Origin: Patiria pectinifera
Taxonomy: Eukaryota; Echinodermata; Asteroidea; Valvatida; Asterinidae
Reading direction: 5' to 3'
Length of the DNA stretch: 64,000 nucleotides
NCBI GenBank assembly: GCA_029964075.1
Contig: CM057135.1
Span: 310,001-374,000 of the forward strand
Part shown: piece by piece, positions 1-10,265 of the stretch
Layout of the letters: every line of letters starts with the position of its first letter
Numbering within the stretch: the stretch's first letter is position 1
The notes under the pieces: model-generated
What the model was told of the DNA's origin: nothing
Seen by the model: the letters and a program-made list of their open reading frames with translations, nothing else
Database searches by the model: none
Position numbers and translations under genes: made by a program

Positions 1-393
1 AGGGTAACTCAAAGGAGATCTCGCGTAAGTCTTGACGATAGCATCTCGCGTGGATTCGCCGTTTTAGAAACCAAAGGTTCTGCTTCGTGGTATCAACTCG
101 CAACATCGAAAACCGTCAAAGTGTATTATAAGTCTTGCGTTTTACTTTATCCCGGGTAGGTATAGCACATCCATTTAGTGAAAGTCGTTTGGTGTTTCAA
201 ACTCTCGCAAAGTACTCGTAGGCCTGGGTACATACGCAGGACCCGGTAGATAAATTTGCCAGATTGCTTGTTTTTTAAGCCAATCTCTGATTACCTCTTT
301 ATCGATTTTGGTTTTATCGTGTAAATGGTCGACGGCGCTTTCACCTTTCCAATAACCGCTTGGGCTATAATACAGTTTAGACAATGTTTTCAT
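1..393 (-). pseudogene. Polinton A1 integrase, N-terminal remnant
   Basis: The minus-strand frame from 393 matches the start of the A2 integrase (start at 15717). The N-terminal 70 residues or so are open (393 to 175). The frame then meets a stop just before the segment carrying the first catalytic Asp, and downstream sequence back to base 1 has further stops and small indels. The gene diverges from the small membrane protein at 427 across a short A/T-rich interval. It belongs to the retroviral-type DDE integrase family and is non-functional here; the rest lies outside the window. Confidence 0.8.
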
Positions 394-426
394 ATATTAT
401 TTAATATAAAAGACGTTTATAACAAT

Positions 427-826
427 ATGGCTAGCGTTGCTATGATGATAGGAGGCGCGATCGTCAACGCCTTAGCTTTTACTGGTTCAAACTTTTTTTT
501 TTCAAATTTAAAAGTCGACGAGGAGCGATATAACAACTCGCAGCCGCCAAAGATCGGTGGCAACGAGAACGAACGAAATATCTAGATTTTTTCAACGAAC
601 GTATCAAAAACAAAATGCCTCTAAAGAAACATTTTCCGACGTAGACCTAGCGTTGCGTTACTACAACAATGTGAGTGAAGAATCTACCGAACTACCCGTA
701 GGACTGCAACGCCAACCCAAACTCGAAAATTTTTACGAGCCTAGCGACCAACAAATAGAAAGAGAACTCGCATTTATCGCGGGAGGAACGCTATTGGTGG
801 GCTTCTTGGCTTACAGATACCTTTAA
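427..826 (+). pseudogene. A1 copy of the small two-TM/coiled-coil protein
   Basis: The frame from ATG 427 begins with the same hydrophobic, Gly/Ala-rich segment as the A2 copy at 15749. It shifts frame in the T-run near 490-500 and a charged stretch is shortened. The C-terminal half is open in another frame to the stop at 826 and ends in a hydrophobic segment (residues GGTLLVGFLAYRYL). The function of this conserved Polinton small protein is unknown. Hydrophobic ends around a charged middle suggest a membrane-associated protein. Confidence 0.7.
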
Positions 827-849
827 ATTTAAAACTTTTTATAAATAAA

Positions 850-1993
850 ATGAATACGTATGGAAAAAAGCTCAATCCCAGCAGGCTATTAACCCCCCCC
901 CCCCGATCTATCAAGGTTGAGAGAAAAGAGATGGTCATTACCCACAATCCTAGTAGTATATCGGCGGGGCAAATGCGGAGGGTCAAGTTTCCTCAATTGG
1001 GCGTATACGATGTGATCTTACTCGACACTTGTTAACTAGCTTTCTCCTTAGAACTCGACGGTGTAAACGACAAAAGAAACCATTTTTGGCAATTTAGCCA
1101 GAAATTTAGTCAGCGAAATCAGCGTCAGGCTTCACGGTAACGAAATCTTGAGTTATCGCCACGCTGACGTGTATCACAACTTTAAAGACAATTGGCTCAA
1201 CAGCTCAACGACTCGAAACATGGCGTACTCTGGCATAGAAAAAGAAAACGTGTCTAAACTAAGAACGGGGGCAAATGATGCTAACGCGGGCGCCAACACC
1301 GGTAAAGATCAAGCTATCGCGGATGCCTATGGTAACAGATATTGTATTCCCCTAGATATTGACAAACTGACTTCGCATCACCCTTTTTACCCCAGCGGTT
1401 TAAAACAACCTCTGACGTACGAGATAAAGTTTAACGATCAAGAAAAATTCGTCAACAGTACAGATACGTCGGCGATGTATTCTATCTCAGACTTGACTCT
1501 CGAATACGAAGTGGTGACCAACGGAGACCTAGCTATCACCATCAGAAATAAACACCAGGGTTAAATGCAATACCTGTTTGATAAAATCCACTCGCTAGAA
1601 GTTAGATCCTTTAACAAATCGGACACGCTTTGGAACGTCAGCGTCGATCAACCCATCAGGAGTCTCAAGGGTATTTTGTTTTTGTTTCAAGATCTCACGG
1701 ACAAAAATCCGCAGCGATTTTATGATCCAAAAATAACGAAAACATCGGTGACCGTAGAAGGTAAACCCAATCAACTTTACAGTCTATGCAAGTACGGTCT
1801 GTGGCTTGATTTTAGAAGTAACGACGACAATTCCGCTCACGGATCCGGTAGGAAACTTGAAGACGGAGGAGGCATCAACGTTCAATTTATCAGAGAAGCC
1901 GAAAGTCAAGGTGACCTCACGATGTACGTCTTTTTGGTGATGAATGCTCAATTGAACTTGGAAGATGGGAATTTTAAATCTCTGTTAAGTTAA
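850..1993 (+). pseudogene. A1 major capsid (hexon-like) protein, broken
   Basis: It is collinear with the intact 422-codon capsid gene of A2 (16192-17460). Lesions are a C-run expansion near 893-903, a stop near 1033, frame changes before 1148 and at 1564, and an internal deletion of about 60 codons near 1788. The C-terminal end is well conserved and the stop at 1991-1993 abuts the ATPase start as in A2. The inferred family is the double-jelly-roll major capsid proteins of Polintons/adintoviruses. Confidence 0.75.
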
Positions 1994-2583
1994 AATGACA
2001 CAGCCGCATTGCGCTTTAATCGTCGGTAAAACAAATTCGGGTAAAACCAAATGGATTTTGGATCTGTTGGAGTCAGACTATAAAAATACATTTGAAGTTA
2101 TAGTCATCATTTGCCCTACCATATTTAAAAACAAAACGTACATCGAAAGAAAGTGAATTCAAGCAGATCCCGAGGTATATCTCTGCGATCCGAAATTGTA
2201 CAAGATGACGCTCAACGAAGCGATCGATTTTTACAGGAAAGTATTCGAAGGTGTTGCTACGCTGTTTATCGGATCAAGAGATTAAATATCGTAAAAAGAC
2301 GTGCGCTTTAAGCAAGATGGCGTTTAGCGGAAGACACGTAAATCACAGCTGTTGGTTATTGACTCAAAAGTTAAACAGCATTTAAAAAAATTAGAGAGAA
2401 AATACGGCTTGGTTGGCATTATTTTACTGCAAAGATAAAACATCTTTTGATCAAGCGTTAGACGAAAACGACGTCGTACCCATTGAAGAACGAGATTATA
2501 TAAAACGACGTTTGAGATGTGAAATATAGTAAATTGGTCGAATACACCGAACCTCCAGTTAGTTACGAGCTATTGGAGTAGGA
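1994..2583 (+). pseudogene. A1 packaging ATPase, Walker B deleted
   Basis: The ATG at 1994 follows the capsid stop directly. The P-loop (GKTNSGKTK) is preserved. A TGA interrupts the frame near 2155, and a short deletion near 2270 removes the Walker B segment (IVDD in A2). The tail matches the A2 gene to about 2580. This A32/FtsK-HerA-type genome-packaging ATPase cannot hydrolyse ATP in this form. Confidence 0.8.
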
Positions 2584-2594
2584 AATTAACGTAG

Positions 2595-2684
2595 CTGCTC
2601 AAGTTAAATAAGCTACCTGCTCAAGTTAAATAAGCTAGTTGCTGAAGTTAAATAAGCTAGCTGCTCAAGTTAAATAAGCTAGGT
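2595..2684. repeat. 22-bp tandem repeats downstream of A1 ATPase
   Basis: About four 22-bp units of the type CTGCTCAAGTTAAATAAGCT sit between the ATPase and the next small gene. A2 has a related array at the same place (18083-18214), so the array is an ancestral feature of the family. It contains stop codons in all frames and appears non-coding. The following 100 bases contain short direct repeats of the AGCAACCTACTCAACAA type. Confidence 0.75.
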
Positions 2685-2791
2685 GAGTAGCAACCTACTC
2701 AACAAGCTACACAGGTATTACAATTTGCTAATCAACAAAAATCAGCAACCTACTCAACAAATGTCAACAAAATACATTTTGCTTTAAGTAA

Positions 2792-2956
2792 ATGATAGCA
2801 ATATTCGAGTTCTTACAATTTTTAGCTATCATAATTATCTCGATTAATTTATCGTTTTACACCTACGAGTATCTCCGCATCTGCAACGTTGTTGCTTCAG
2901 CAACATTAAAATTAAACTCCTTACTAATTAGATGGAGGACCTTAAACTTGCATTAA
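2792..2956 (+). CDS. Small single-TM protein (A1 copy)
   Basis: A 54-codon ORF begins with ATG in a GTAAATG context. It encodes a hydrophobic N-terminal helix (about residues 3-22) followed by a short Cys-containing, basic tail. The A2 homologue (18344-18508) has the same length and position, and both overlap the start of the next gene in another frame. It is still open although its neighbours are broken. Function is unknown; a membrane-anchored virion or membrane-modifying peptide is possible. Confidence 0.6.
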   Translation: MIAIFEFLQFLAIIIISINLSFYTYEYLRICNVVASATLKLNSLLIRWRTLNLH

Positions 2957-3246
2957 GCACATCCAGCTCCGGCGATCAAAACGCAGAACATAAAGATCGT
3001 TTGTGCGGTGTCGTAGCAGCCGGAAACTCTAGAAAGTACTTGGGAAAGGAATACACCGTTGAACATATTGAAGCTCTTGACAGTAAATAACTTGAAAAGC
3101 TGTATCATCTGTACGAAACTAAATTTGGAAATGAAATTGTTCAAACTGTTGGCAAATACACTTTAAGTCTATTTTCGCGGGTGTTAGCTGTGGTTACATC
3201 CGTACAAGTTCTAGGACATAACGTCACTATAGATTCTGAAGAAGAA
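2932..3246 (+). pseudogene. A1 conserved unknown protein, 5' half (split by Polinton B)
   Basis: ATG 2932 matches the A2 gene at 18484. The frame has a stop at 3088-3090 where A2 has Glu. It is then cut at 3246 by Polinton B; the second half begins at 48136. The family has an N-terminal charged domain (motif LCGVVAAGNS) and later hydrophobic segments. Function is unknown. Confidence 0.8.
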
Positions 3247-3850
3247 CCGCAGTGTATACTGAGCACCTCGACCCCCATTGAGGTGGCATCGAGTTGAGGC
3301 GTGAGGCGGGATGGTAAGGTGGTGAGGCGGGGTGAGGTGGAGGTAAAATGGTAGTGAGGTGAGGTGGAGGTGGTAGTGAGGTGGAGGTAGTAGTGAGGTG
3401 GAGATGGTAGTGAGGTGGAATTTAAAAAAAAAAAATTGAATTTATTTTTGTTTAATTTTATTTGATTTAGTAAATTTTTTGAATTTGTTTGTATTTTTGG
3501 AATTTTAATTATTTTTTTAATTAACGGAGCCACGTTAGTGGCGACATTGGCCTAACGCTAGTAACCCGAACGGAGTGGAACTGTAACGTAAGTCTCGAGA
3601 CTTGTCTCGAGGCTAGCGTGTAAGCGATGAAGTCGCGAGCACGGCTCAAGTGCTCTAAGTTCTCCCTTTCTCACGGAGCCACGTCAGTGGCGACATTGGC
3701 CTTACGCTAGTAACCCGAACGGAGTGGGACTGTAGTGTAAGTCTCGAGACTTGTCTCGAGGCTAGCGTGTGAGCGATGAAGTCGTGAGCACGGCTCTAGT
3801 GCTCTGGGTTCCCCTCTCCCTACGGAGCCACGGTAGTGGCGACAGTGGTC
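3247..3850 (+). repeat. Polinton B left terminal inverted repeat
   Basis: From the tip inward it has a GTGAGGTGGAGGT-type minisatellite (about 3285-3420), an A/T-rich stretch (3421-3525), then about 2.2 copies of a roughly 148-bp unit (starting near 3526, 3674 and 3821). Each unit begins CGGAGCCACG and contains the palindrome-rich GTCTCGAGACTTGTCTCGAG. The same blocks occur inverted at 47440-48130. It is non-coding and probably carries replication-origin or packaging signals, as in other TIR elements. Confidence 0.75.
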
Positions 3851-4088
3851 AGAGGCGCAAGCCTGGATTGTAGACATGCTCCAACAAGTCTGGAGTAACA
3901 CGGCGATTGGTGACGTCACGGTTGTGACGTCACGGACAGGTAATGACAAGAGCACTGCGAACAATGGGACGCAGGGCGCGATGAGTGAGAGACCTTTGGA
4001 CGAGTTAGAACACGAAACGTTTGCTGCTTTCTGATTGGTGGAGTGGTAAACAGTCATGACGTGTTGTGAATACGGAAACTTCGGGGTG

Positions 4089-4095
4089 TATAAAA
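4089..4095 (+). promoter_or_regulatory. TATA box before the WW/PC4-like gene
   Basis: TATAAAA lies in a GC-richer context just inside the left TIR of Polinton B and upstream of the WW/PC4 frame. A start site about 30 bases downstream would place the mRNA start near 4120. That excludes the ATG at 4066 as the translation start. Confidence 0.5.
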
Positions 4096-4119
4096 GTCGG
4101 ACATTGCTGTTTTGGAAAT

Positions 4120-4770
4120 CATTCACCTACCAACAACCGAAGACATCAAAATTCTGCATATCACCATCCTCGCACCGAACCAGTCACGGCTTCAGCATCG
4201 CGCGTCAACGCACCACCGGCTTCCCAAACTGGTGAGTCGGTGAAAGAACCGTTTGACTGCGTGAAGAAGTTAACTCATGCCCAAGTCAAGAGAGGATGGC
4301 GAGAGGGTTTCAGCACCACCGAGAATAGATCTTACTATTACAACATATTCACAAGAGAGAGTGTGTGGTCCATACCTACCATCCTACCTCAACAGGAAGA
4401 AAGCGAGGTGGACTCCGGGCCGAACCAGGACCTGCTGGCGGCTGCCATGACAGAGCTGAAGGGTAACCCACCCACGGACCTCTCCAAGCCCCCTTTCATC
4501 AAGGGAAAGCCGACCAAGAGAAAGTTCAGCCCTGATCCCGACCAGCAGGAAAACGAGAAAAACGCCGTCCGATTCGAAATTGGAGGTGAGCGTTATGCCT
4601 ATGTCAAACGTTTCAAGAACCGTGTCTACGTTAATATCAGATAGTACTACTTCAACGAGGACAAGACTAAACTACTTGCGGGGAAAAAAGGACTGAATCT
4701 GACATCCGCCGAATGGTACAAGTTGGTCGATCAAAGAAAACTCATTGCTGAAGCCATAGACATGGTCTAG
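4120..4770 (+). pseudogene. WW-domain plus PC4-like (ssDNA-binding coactivator) protein
   Basis: One frame carries a WW domain at about 4285-4383 (W, then SYYYNIFTRESVW, then P) and an acidic/Pro-rich linker. A PC4/p15-like domain follows at about 4575-4767 (RYAYVKRFKNRVYVNI, then a GKKGLNLTSAEW segment). A TAG at 4642-4644 interrupts the PC4 domain. No ATG lies between the likely mRNA start and the WW domain except in-frame 4447, downstream of WW, so the start is unclear or lost. WW domains bind Pro-rich ligands; PC4 binds single-stranded DNA and supports transcription or replication. It lies in the left arm of Polinton B, so a viral role is inferred. The end is the TAG at 4768-4770. Confidence 0.6.
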
Positions 4771-4817
4771 ATCTTCACAGTGTCACATGCTTATTTTCTA
4801 TTCATTTTGAAATCATC

Positions 4818-5242
4818 TCGCAGACTCATCAAATCTGGACATCATCGACCAACGGGCAAGGATAAGAACAATTACCATACGCAAAAACGGTTGCGAGGGG
4901 TGTAAAAAGGTCTGGCCGAGTCTTTTTGAGCACGCTTGCACATTCTTTGGCAGGAATCGCCAAAATCACATCGACGACTATGAACCTTTGTACTTTGAGG
5001 AGGTGCTGGCTTCGCTGGACAAGAAACGAGTACGACCAATATTTCTAGCGGTCGCTAGCCTACTGGGAGCTGGTTTATTCATCGGAGAAGGAATGAACTT
5101 GGACACCGAATTGAGTGCTTTGATCGAACACATTTTAAATGATTGGAAGGCTGATTTAGAAGAAATCGGTTACTCCTTCTACTCGTCTTTGTTCGACAAT
5201 ACTACCGAACTCATTCAGAACACAGTAGATATCATAGAGTAA
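4818..5242 (+). CDS. Unknown protein, possibly a spliced exon, in Polinton B left arm
   Basis: This frame is open from just after a TGA near 4812 to the stop at 5240-5242. It encodes a CxxC (NGCEGCKKVW) region, a short hydrophobic segment (FLAVASLLGAGLFIGEG) and an acidic amphipathic C-terminus. There is no early ATG, but a pyrimidine-rich stretch ending CTCGCAG (about 4822) could be a 3' splice site joining it to the upstream WW/PC4 frame. I do not recognise the family. It is followed by AATAAA signals at about 5340-5362. Confidence 0.4.
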
Positions 5243-5521
5243 ATGACCCGACATTATTTGCCTTCCTATTAATTATTATTATTTATTTTTTTATTATTTC
5301 TCTTTTTTTAATTTTTTTGTTAAATTTATGGTGGAGGGTTAATAAAAGATTGCTTGAATAAAGCAATTCTGACATGTTGTAGTCACAAAAGAAGAACCTG
5401 CCTCTTGTGTGTGTTTGTATTTGTCTCGCGTGTTTCATTTTTTTTGGAAAATATATGTATATAGATATTAATATTAGTTTTAATACTACGTTGGGTGATA
5501 GGGGTAAGAAAGAGGAAACAT
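5243..5521. other. 3' region of Polinton B left genes
   Basis: This is A/T-rich non-coding DNA with overlapping AATAAA-type signals (near 5340 and 5358). It ends at AACAT (5517-5521), the left target duplication of transposon C. The next Polinton B sequence is at 31232. Confidence 0.5.
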
Positions 5522-5527
5522 CGGCCC

Positions 5528-5996
5528 TATGCTGGCAAAAGGGTGTAACTCTGAAAATCAACTTTTGAGTAAAACGGTTTTGAAAATTCAATATCTCACA
5601 ATTCACACACAATTTAATATTTGCTGATTTTTTTGTAGTGGGAGATAGCTGACCCTATCAATTATATTTGCTGAAGTTTTTGATAATTTTGAGAAAGGAG
5701 TTTTTCTACAATAGCAGTTTAAAAAATGTTACTTCTCTTTGACTGCTAACAACTTAAGCAAAGTTAAAAATGTTAATTTGGCAAAAGGATGTATGTCACT
5801 TAGGTTGTTCATTTCTGTGACACTATTCTGGTAAAAGGGTGTATGTCACTTTACATTGTTCATTCCTACAACATTTTACAGGCAAAAGGGTGTACATGTC
5901 TTTACTTTGTTAAATTCTACGACACTATTCTGGCAAATGGGTGTATCTTTATATACCGTTATGCGTTACGTATTCCATTCCCGGTAAAAGGATATA
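5528..5996 (+). repeat. Left subterminal repeats of transposon C
   Basis: Six copies of a 14-16 base motif close to GGCAAAAGGGTGTA start near 5532, 5782, 5832, 5881, 5932 and 5982. Several are followed by TGTCACT. Matching inverted copies sit near the right end (30985-31221). Spacing of about 50 bp and the position at both ends suggest transposase-binding sites. Confidence 0.6.
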
Positions 5997-6693
5997 ACCT
6001 TGTCTCTCCACGTTTTATTATCACCAGACTGGTGATAATAAAGTCTGCAATTTTGGAGGCAATTAATGCTAATTCATAATAGTTAGTAAAATGTAAATAA
6101 AATCAACGACTCCAATTGATTGACAAAACAATACCGATTAAATATTTTTCGATGTTTTGCATTTTATTGCAACGGTAAATGTTTTGGAATTGAACCTTAA
6201 TGTGTGATGTTGTTTTCACAGTCGCCTTCAAATTCATGTAAATTAAAGAATGTGCAGAATCAATTTAACTAAGATTAATTATTTGCAATTCCTACGATTT
6301 ATCAATGCATAACTTCTCTACAACTTAACATTATAACAACAAACATCTAACCATCTTAGATGTTAATCAAACCACCTTATATGCAACATGTTATCATCAT
6401 GTTTATACTGACTAAAAGATTGAACAGATCTTCACAATGTATTGGAAAGGTCTAAAAAGCTTTAGCAGATTAAAAATAAGGTAATAAAAGCAAACAAGCA
6501 CACAGTCCTACAATTTACAACAGCACCAAAGTGATATTATTCAATGTTAGCCACATCATGAAAAACATAGAACTATTATCGGAGTATTTGAATCTCAAAT
6601 ACGTGTAAATCTGCACATGGACACAAACTTTGCATGAAATGTGTGGTATTTACTACTTACACAGTTGAAGACAGTTTGCTTATTTGCAAGGAT
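5997..6693. other. A/T-rich 3' flank of transposase-like gene
   Basis: I see no supported gene. It is A/T-rich DNA between the subterminal repeats and the minus-strand stop at 6694, and presumably holds the 3' UTR of that gene. Confidence 0.4.
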
Positions 6694-8401
6694 TTAGTCA
6701 TCATTGGAAGTTTCAAGGTCAACTGCACCTGCAATAACACGAAGTGCTTCAAAAAATGCTTTTTTGTACAAAGGCATTGTTAAGGTTAGTTTCAAGACCT
6801 CCTCTTTTTTTTCCTGTGAGATTCCTCTAGGTCCAGAGTGATGTGGTACAGAGTCTACTAGATTTCTGCCTTGTGCTAATTGGGATTCGATTTGTTTCAC
6901 CTCGACCACTTTCAGAAATTTTACTTCCTTGAATTCTGCACTGTAGGAAGGCTTTACAAACATGCTTAAACTTCCTCTGCGAAACTGCACAATCTTGACA
7001 TCCTTCAGTAGGACACTTACTTTCTTTGCTTGATTTGAGAATTCATGCATGTCTTTGTGGGTCATGGTTATGCAATTGAAGTTTTTTCTTGACGATGCTA
7101 CAATCTCCACCATGTCTTGGAAATCATATATTGTCATATTGTTTTGTTCATTTTGCTTGTTTTACTTCCATGTACAGAGTCTGCGGCCATAAACGTATGC
7201 CCAGGTTCGAAATACTTCATAGTGATTTGATGGGTGCCAACTGAAGGATCATTCACAATCCTGGAGAGTGATGAGTAAAGAGTCCAATTTTTATTCTGTG
7301 AGCTGCAATTATCAGCGTACAGGATAATCTCCTCTTTGTCTCTATTGTGCCTCACAAACTCAGCATAAGAACTGCTGATGTTGTTTGCCTTCCAACCTGC
7401 TTCTCCCTCGTGCCATAGCACGCATGTGGAAGCTGCATCTTTACCAGGACTGGCAAATGTCATATTGAAAATTACTATTTTTCTGGAAAAGAAATGCTCC
7501 TTTGTAGGCACCTTGGGTAAGGTAATTGCCTTTTGCTTGTCCACAGTAGTAACAAGTACCTTGGGATCAATTTCCATTCTTTGTGTATCGGCTTTTAGGG
7601 CATTTCTGGCTTGTTCGGCATGTGTCTTGTGTTGTGGAAAAAAGTACACATGAATCACAGTTACATATGAGGCAGTTATGACCCTCTTCCGAATGTGTCT
7701 GGTTATGTTCTAGGCATTTTGTGCACAAGTCATTGGATGGTTGTGTAAAACTTATGTTCAGCGACTGAAACATGCTGAAATAGTATGTGTATGAACAAAC
7801 TACAGCGTCACCTTCTGCCAACTGGCTTTCCCGGAATGTTTTGTACATCGACGCCACAGACAATTCAGACGGGAGATACATGTGTACCGTCTGTTGGGTG
7901 CATGTTCCCTCTTATAATGCGACACTTGAGGCCTATATGATTCAATGTGATTTACTACTTTAACTCTGTACTCATCTGGATGTTTATTTGAAGGTTCATG
8001 ATGACCCCGTCTATCTCCCACTGTCCCCACAATAATGTCACCATCTTTTTGAACACTGTTTAGTGCACTTACTACCCCTTTGTCACTTTTATATCCTAAA
8101 GTGTGGAGAAAAAATGTTTTGCACACAATATTGTCTCCCATGCGCCACACAAGGGTATTACAACGTCGTGAAGGCTTCTCAGTATTTGTAACTGTACGTT
8201 TTGGTTTCCTGGCTACATTCTGAACTAGCCAATCCCTTTGGCGATTATACCCGAGATCCCAAAAATGTGTCCAAACTGCTTGCCTGTCAATGTTGGAAAT
8301 GCGTTCATAACATTTTTTTGCACATTCACATGTTTCTAGCATGGGATGCTTGTCCTGGTTTGCGGCATTCCTTGCACATGCTGTTCGGCGACGTTTTGCT
8401 G
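6694..8401 (-). pseudogene. Transposase-like protein, main exon (transposon C)
   Basis: The exon begins after a pyrimidine-rich CTTTTTACAG acceptor (8401 is the first base). It encodes a Cys-containing N-terminal part (CECAKKC), a His/Cys cluster and a region resembling an RNase H-fold DDE core. Asp-containing segments are YADNCSSQNKNW and EPGHTFMAADSVHGS. The frame changes near 7875, 7650 and 7137, so the exon is broken or the consensus has indels. Similar multi-kilobase animal proteins recur as transposon-derived genes, but I cannot name the superfamily. The stop is at 6694. It lies within the TIRs of transposon C, which suggests it is that element's transposase. Confidence 0.55.
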
Positions 8402-8683
8402 CTGTAAAAAGAAGAAAAAATCATTAGCGTATAATAATGTTATGCATTGGGTCAGGTTGACCTGGCCAAATCAACCCGAAACATTTTAGATATAAAACGA
8501 GTCCGAACCAAAAACGATTAATCCTGTCTGTCTATCTCACATAGACTGTTAATGGCAAATCCTTTACATGTTTTTACTACCGAATGTCTACAAATTAAAA
8601 TACCGGGGATACATTGGCAGGAAAACATTCAAATTCTACATGTGTGGTGTAGATGCTCTGAGATGCAACTGTAAATATCTAGC

Positions 8684-8764
8684 CTTTTGGAGCAAAATCA
8701 GCCTCCACATGTTCATCATCAGTAACCACTTCATGAACTATGACTGCTGGCTCAGCATCTATAC
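8684..8764 (-). CDS. Transposase-like gene, acidic exon (81 bp)
   Basis: An AG acceptor just upstream on the minus strand (TTTTAG) and a GC donor (AAAAG followed by GCTAG) bound an 81-base open segment rich in Asp, Glu and Val, ending in APK. It is phase 1 at both ends, so it joins in frame to the next exon at 8401. The GC donor is less common than GT. Confidence 0.45.
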
Positions 8765-8950
8765 CTAAAATACAAAAATGAAAACTTTCACCACAGCAAA
8801 CCACCACTGGCTATTTTTCCCAACAACAGTTCAGCTGACTCTGCTCTTTATTGCCTGGTGGTGGGATCTTGGTAAAATGCCCAATCACAGTACGTAACAA
8901 CAAAGTGGTCCAGAGACAATATTGTGACGAAACTTTAAAATGCAACTGAC

Positions 8951-9019
8951 CTGAGGCAAGATCAGCCTGAACTACTCCATCTACTGCCTGTTCATGGAAT
9001 GTGATCTCGGGCTCTTCAT
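8951..9019 (-). CDS. Transposase-like gene, acidic exon (69 bp)
   Basis: It is bounded by a TTCATAG acceptor and a GTCAGT donor. The 69-base exon is symmetric phase 1-1 and encodes an acidic peptide (DEEPEITFHEQAVDG core). Confidence 0.5.
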
Positions 9020-9129
9020 CTATGAATTAAAAAGACATCAGGATAGTGAGGATATACTTCATAGATAATCCTGTGCACTTACAAAACTGAAAATGGTACG
9101 TAATTCTTGTTATTTACAAGTGGACTCAC

Positions 9130-9204
9130 CTTCATTTTCTGCCATGCAGCTCACGAGCAGGGCATTTATAGCTGTTTCTGTCGATAGGCATATCTGGATA
9201 TCAT
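9130..9204 (-). CDS. Transposase-like gene, exon (75 bp)
   Basis: It is bounded by a TTTGCAACAG acceptor and a consensus GTGAGT donor. The 75-base exon is symmetric phase 1-1 and encodes DDIQICLSTETAINALLV and a few further residues. Confidence 0.5.
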
Positions 9205-9321
9205 CTGTTGCAAAAATACATGTAAGTTAGTGAGGTGTTAATAATACAGTTACACTGACATTGTCACAAAAAGCGATTTGTATTCAAAATGAAAACCAAC
9301 TTATACATTTATTGAACTCAC

Positions 9322-9384
9322 CAAATGTGATATCACTGCCATCTAAACTCTCCATTTCTACGTCACCTTCAAAAGCATCAATTT
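9322..9384 (-). CDS. Transposase-like gene, acidic exon (63 bp)
   Basis: It is bounded by a TTTGACCCCTAG acceptor and a GTGAGT donor. The 63-base exon is symmetric phase 1-1 and encodes a short acidic peptide (EIDAFEGDVEMESLDGSD). Confidence 0.5.
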
Positions 9385-9574
9385 CTAGGGGTCAAATGAG
9401 CAGCAATAGAAATTTAATACTAAAAAAGAAGCAAACATTTCAGAAGCAAAACAGAACTTGTTATATTTAATTATTTGTCCACACAAAAAGATTCAGAGTA
9501 TTTTGATAAAAAGCATAGGGAAGGAATCAAATATTGAGATAAAAAAATAATAGGCAAAAAGAAAAAGTTCTAAC

Positions 9575-9715
9575 CTTTTGGAGCAAGATGGGGTTGTTTG
9601 TCTGTTATGTTTGTCTGTGGTCCGGCATCAGATGTAGCCACACTTGCAGATGATGGTATTTCATCCTTGCCATCTTGACCATCCATTCCATTTTCGTCTC
9701 CAGATGCAACGCTTT
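9575..9715 (-). CDS. Transposase-like gene, Ser/Asp-rich exon (141 bp)
   Basis: It is bounded by a TTTGACCCCCAG acceptor and a GTTAGA donor. The 141-base exon is symmetric phase 1-1. Its 3' part (SSASVA, then KQPHLAPKG) is nearly repeated by the next upstream exon (9919 on), so the two probably arose by exon duplication. The acceptors of this exon and the 9322-9384 exon share the same CTCATTTGACCCC context, again suggesting duplication. Confidence 0.5.
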
Positions 9716-9918
9716 CTGGGGGTCAAATGAGCAGGAAATTTAGTAAATTAATTTACTTTTCAATATTAAAACGTTTTTAGAAGCAAAACGCATACTGTTA
9801 CATTGAGATATTTGTCCACAGAAAATTGTAAAGTATTTTGATAAAAAGTTGAAGGGAAGCAAATTGAACATTGTGATAAAAATAATAATAATAATTGGCA
9901 AAAAGAAAACGTTCTAAC

Positions 9919-10003
9919 CTTGGGGAGCAAGAAGAGGTTGTTTGTCTGCCACACTTGCAGATGATAGCTGCAGCCCCTGATGTGGCACTCCATGAGCTGG
10001 AGA
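9919..10003 (-). CDS. Transposase-like gene, upstream duplicated exon (start uncertain)
   Basis: The donor (CCCAAG followed by GTTAGA) and the 3' part match the 9575-9715 exon (SSASVADKQPLLAPQG). The acceptor could be CTTTTCTCTCCAG near 10004 or an AG near 9982, and the phase at the 5' end does not settle it. No start codon was identified further upstream before the PLE/A2 boundary. Confidence 0.35.
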
Positions 10004-10265
10004 GAAAAGGATCAGCAAAAGAATACACTAAAGAGACTCACTCGACCGAGCCACAATCAATAACAACATTGTCACAGAGAATTCGAACACCTACACAAAG
10101 TCACCCTTCATTTTAATGCTCTTGCTACATGTAAATACACCAGGAGACAGAGGAAAATTGACTCTTCATTAACTCAATACTGATTATCCAGGAGTCTGAC
10201 TCCTTTTCTGGCCACTCTTCTGTCACTACCCACAGAACCATTGGTAACATCACTTGTAACACCTC

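Larger units (their letters stand above)
1..3246 (+). mobile_element. Polinton family A, copy A1, left portion
   Basis: This stretch is collinear with A2 from about 15350 to 18800: integrase (minus), small membrane protein, capsid protein, ATPase, 22-bp repeats, 54-aa membrane protein, then the first half of the next gene. It stops at the AAGAA at 3242-3246, where Polinton B begins. The same gene resumes at 48131. The copy extends off the left edge. It is clearly older than A2, with many stops, frameshifts and deletions. Confidence 0.9.

Noticed and set aside
3141-3533. Minus-strand frame rich in Pro, His and Ser
   Set aside because: It is a translation of the GAGGTGG minisatellite in the Polinton B TIR.
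4066-4119. Using ATG 4066 as the start of the WW/PC4 gene
   Set aside because: It lies upstream of the TATA box at 4089 and of the likely mRNA start.
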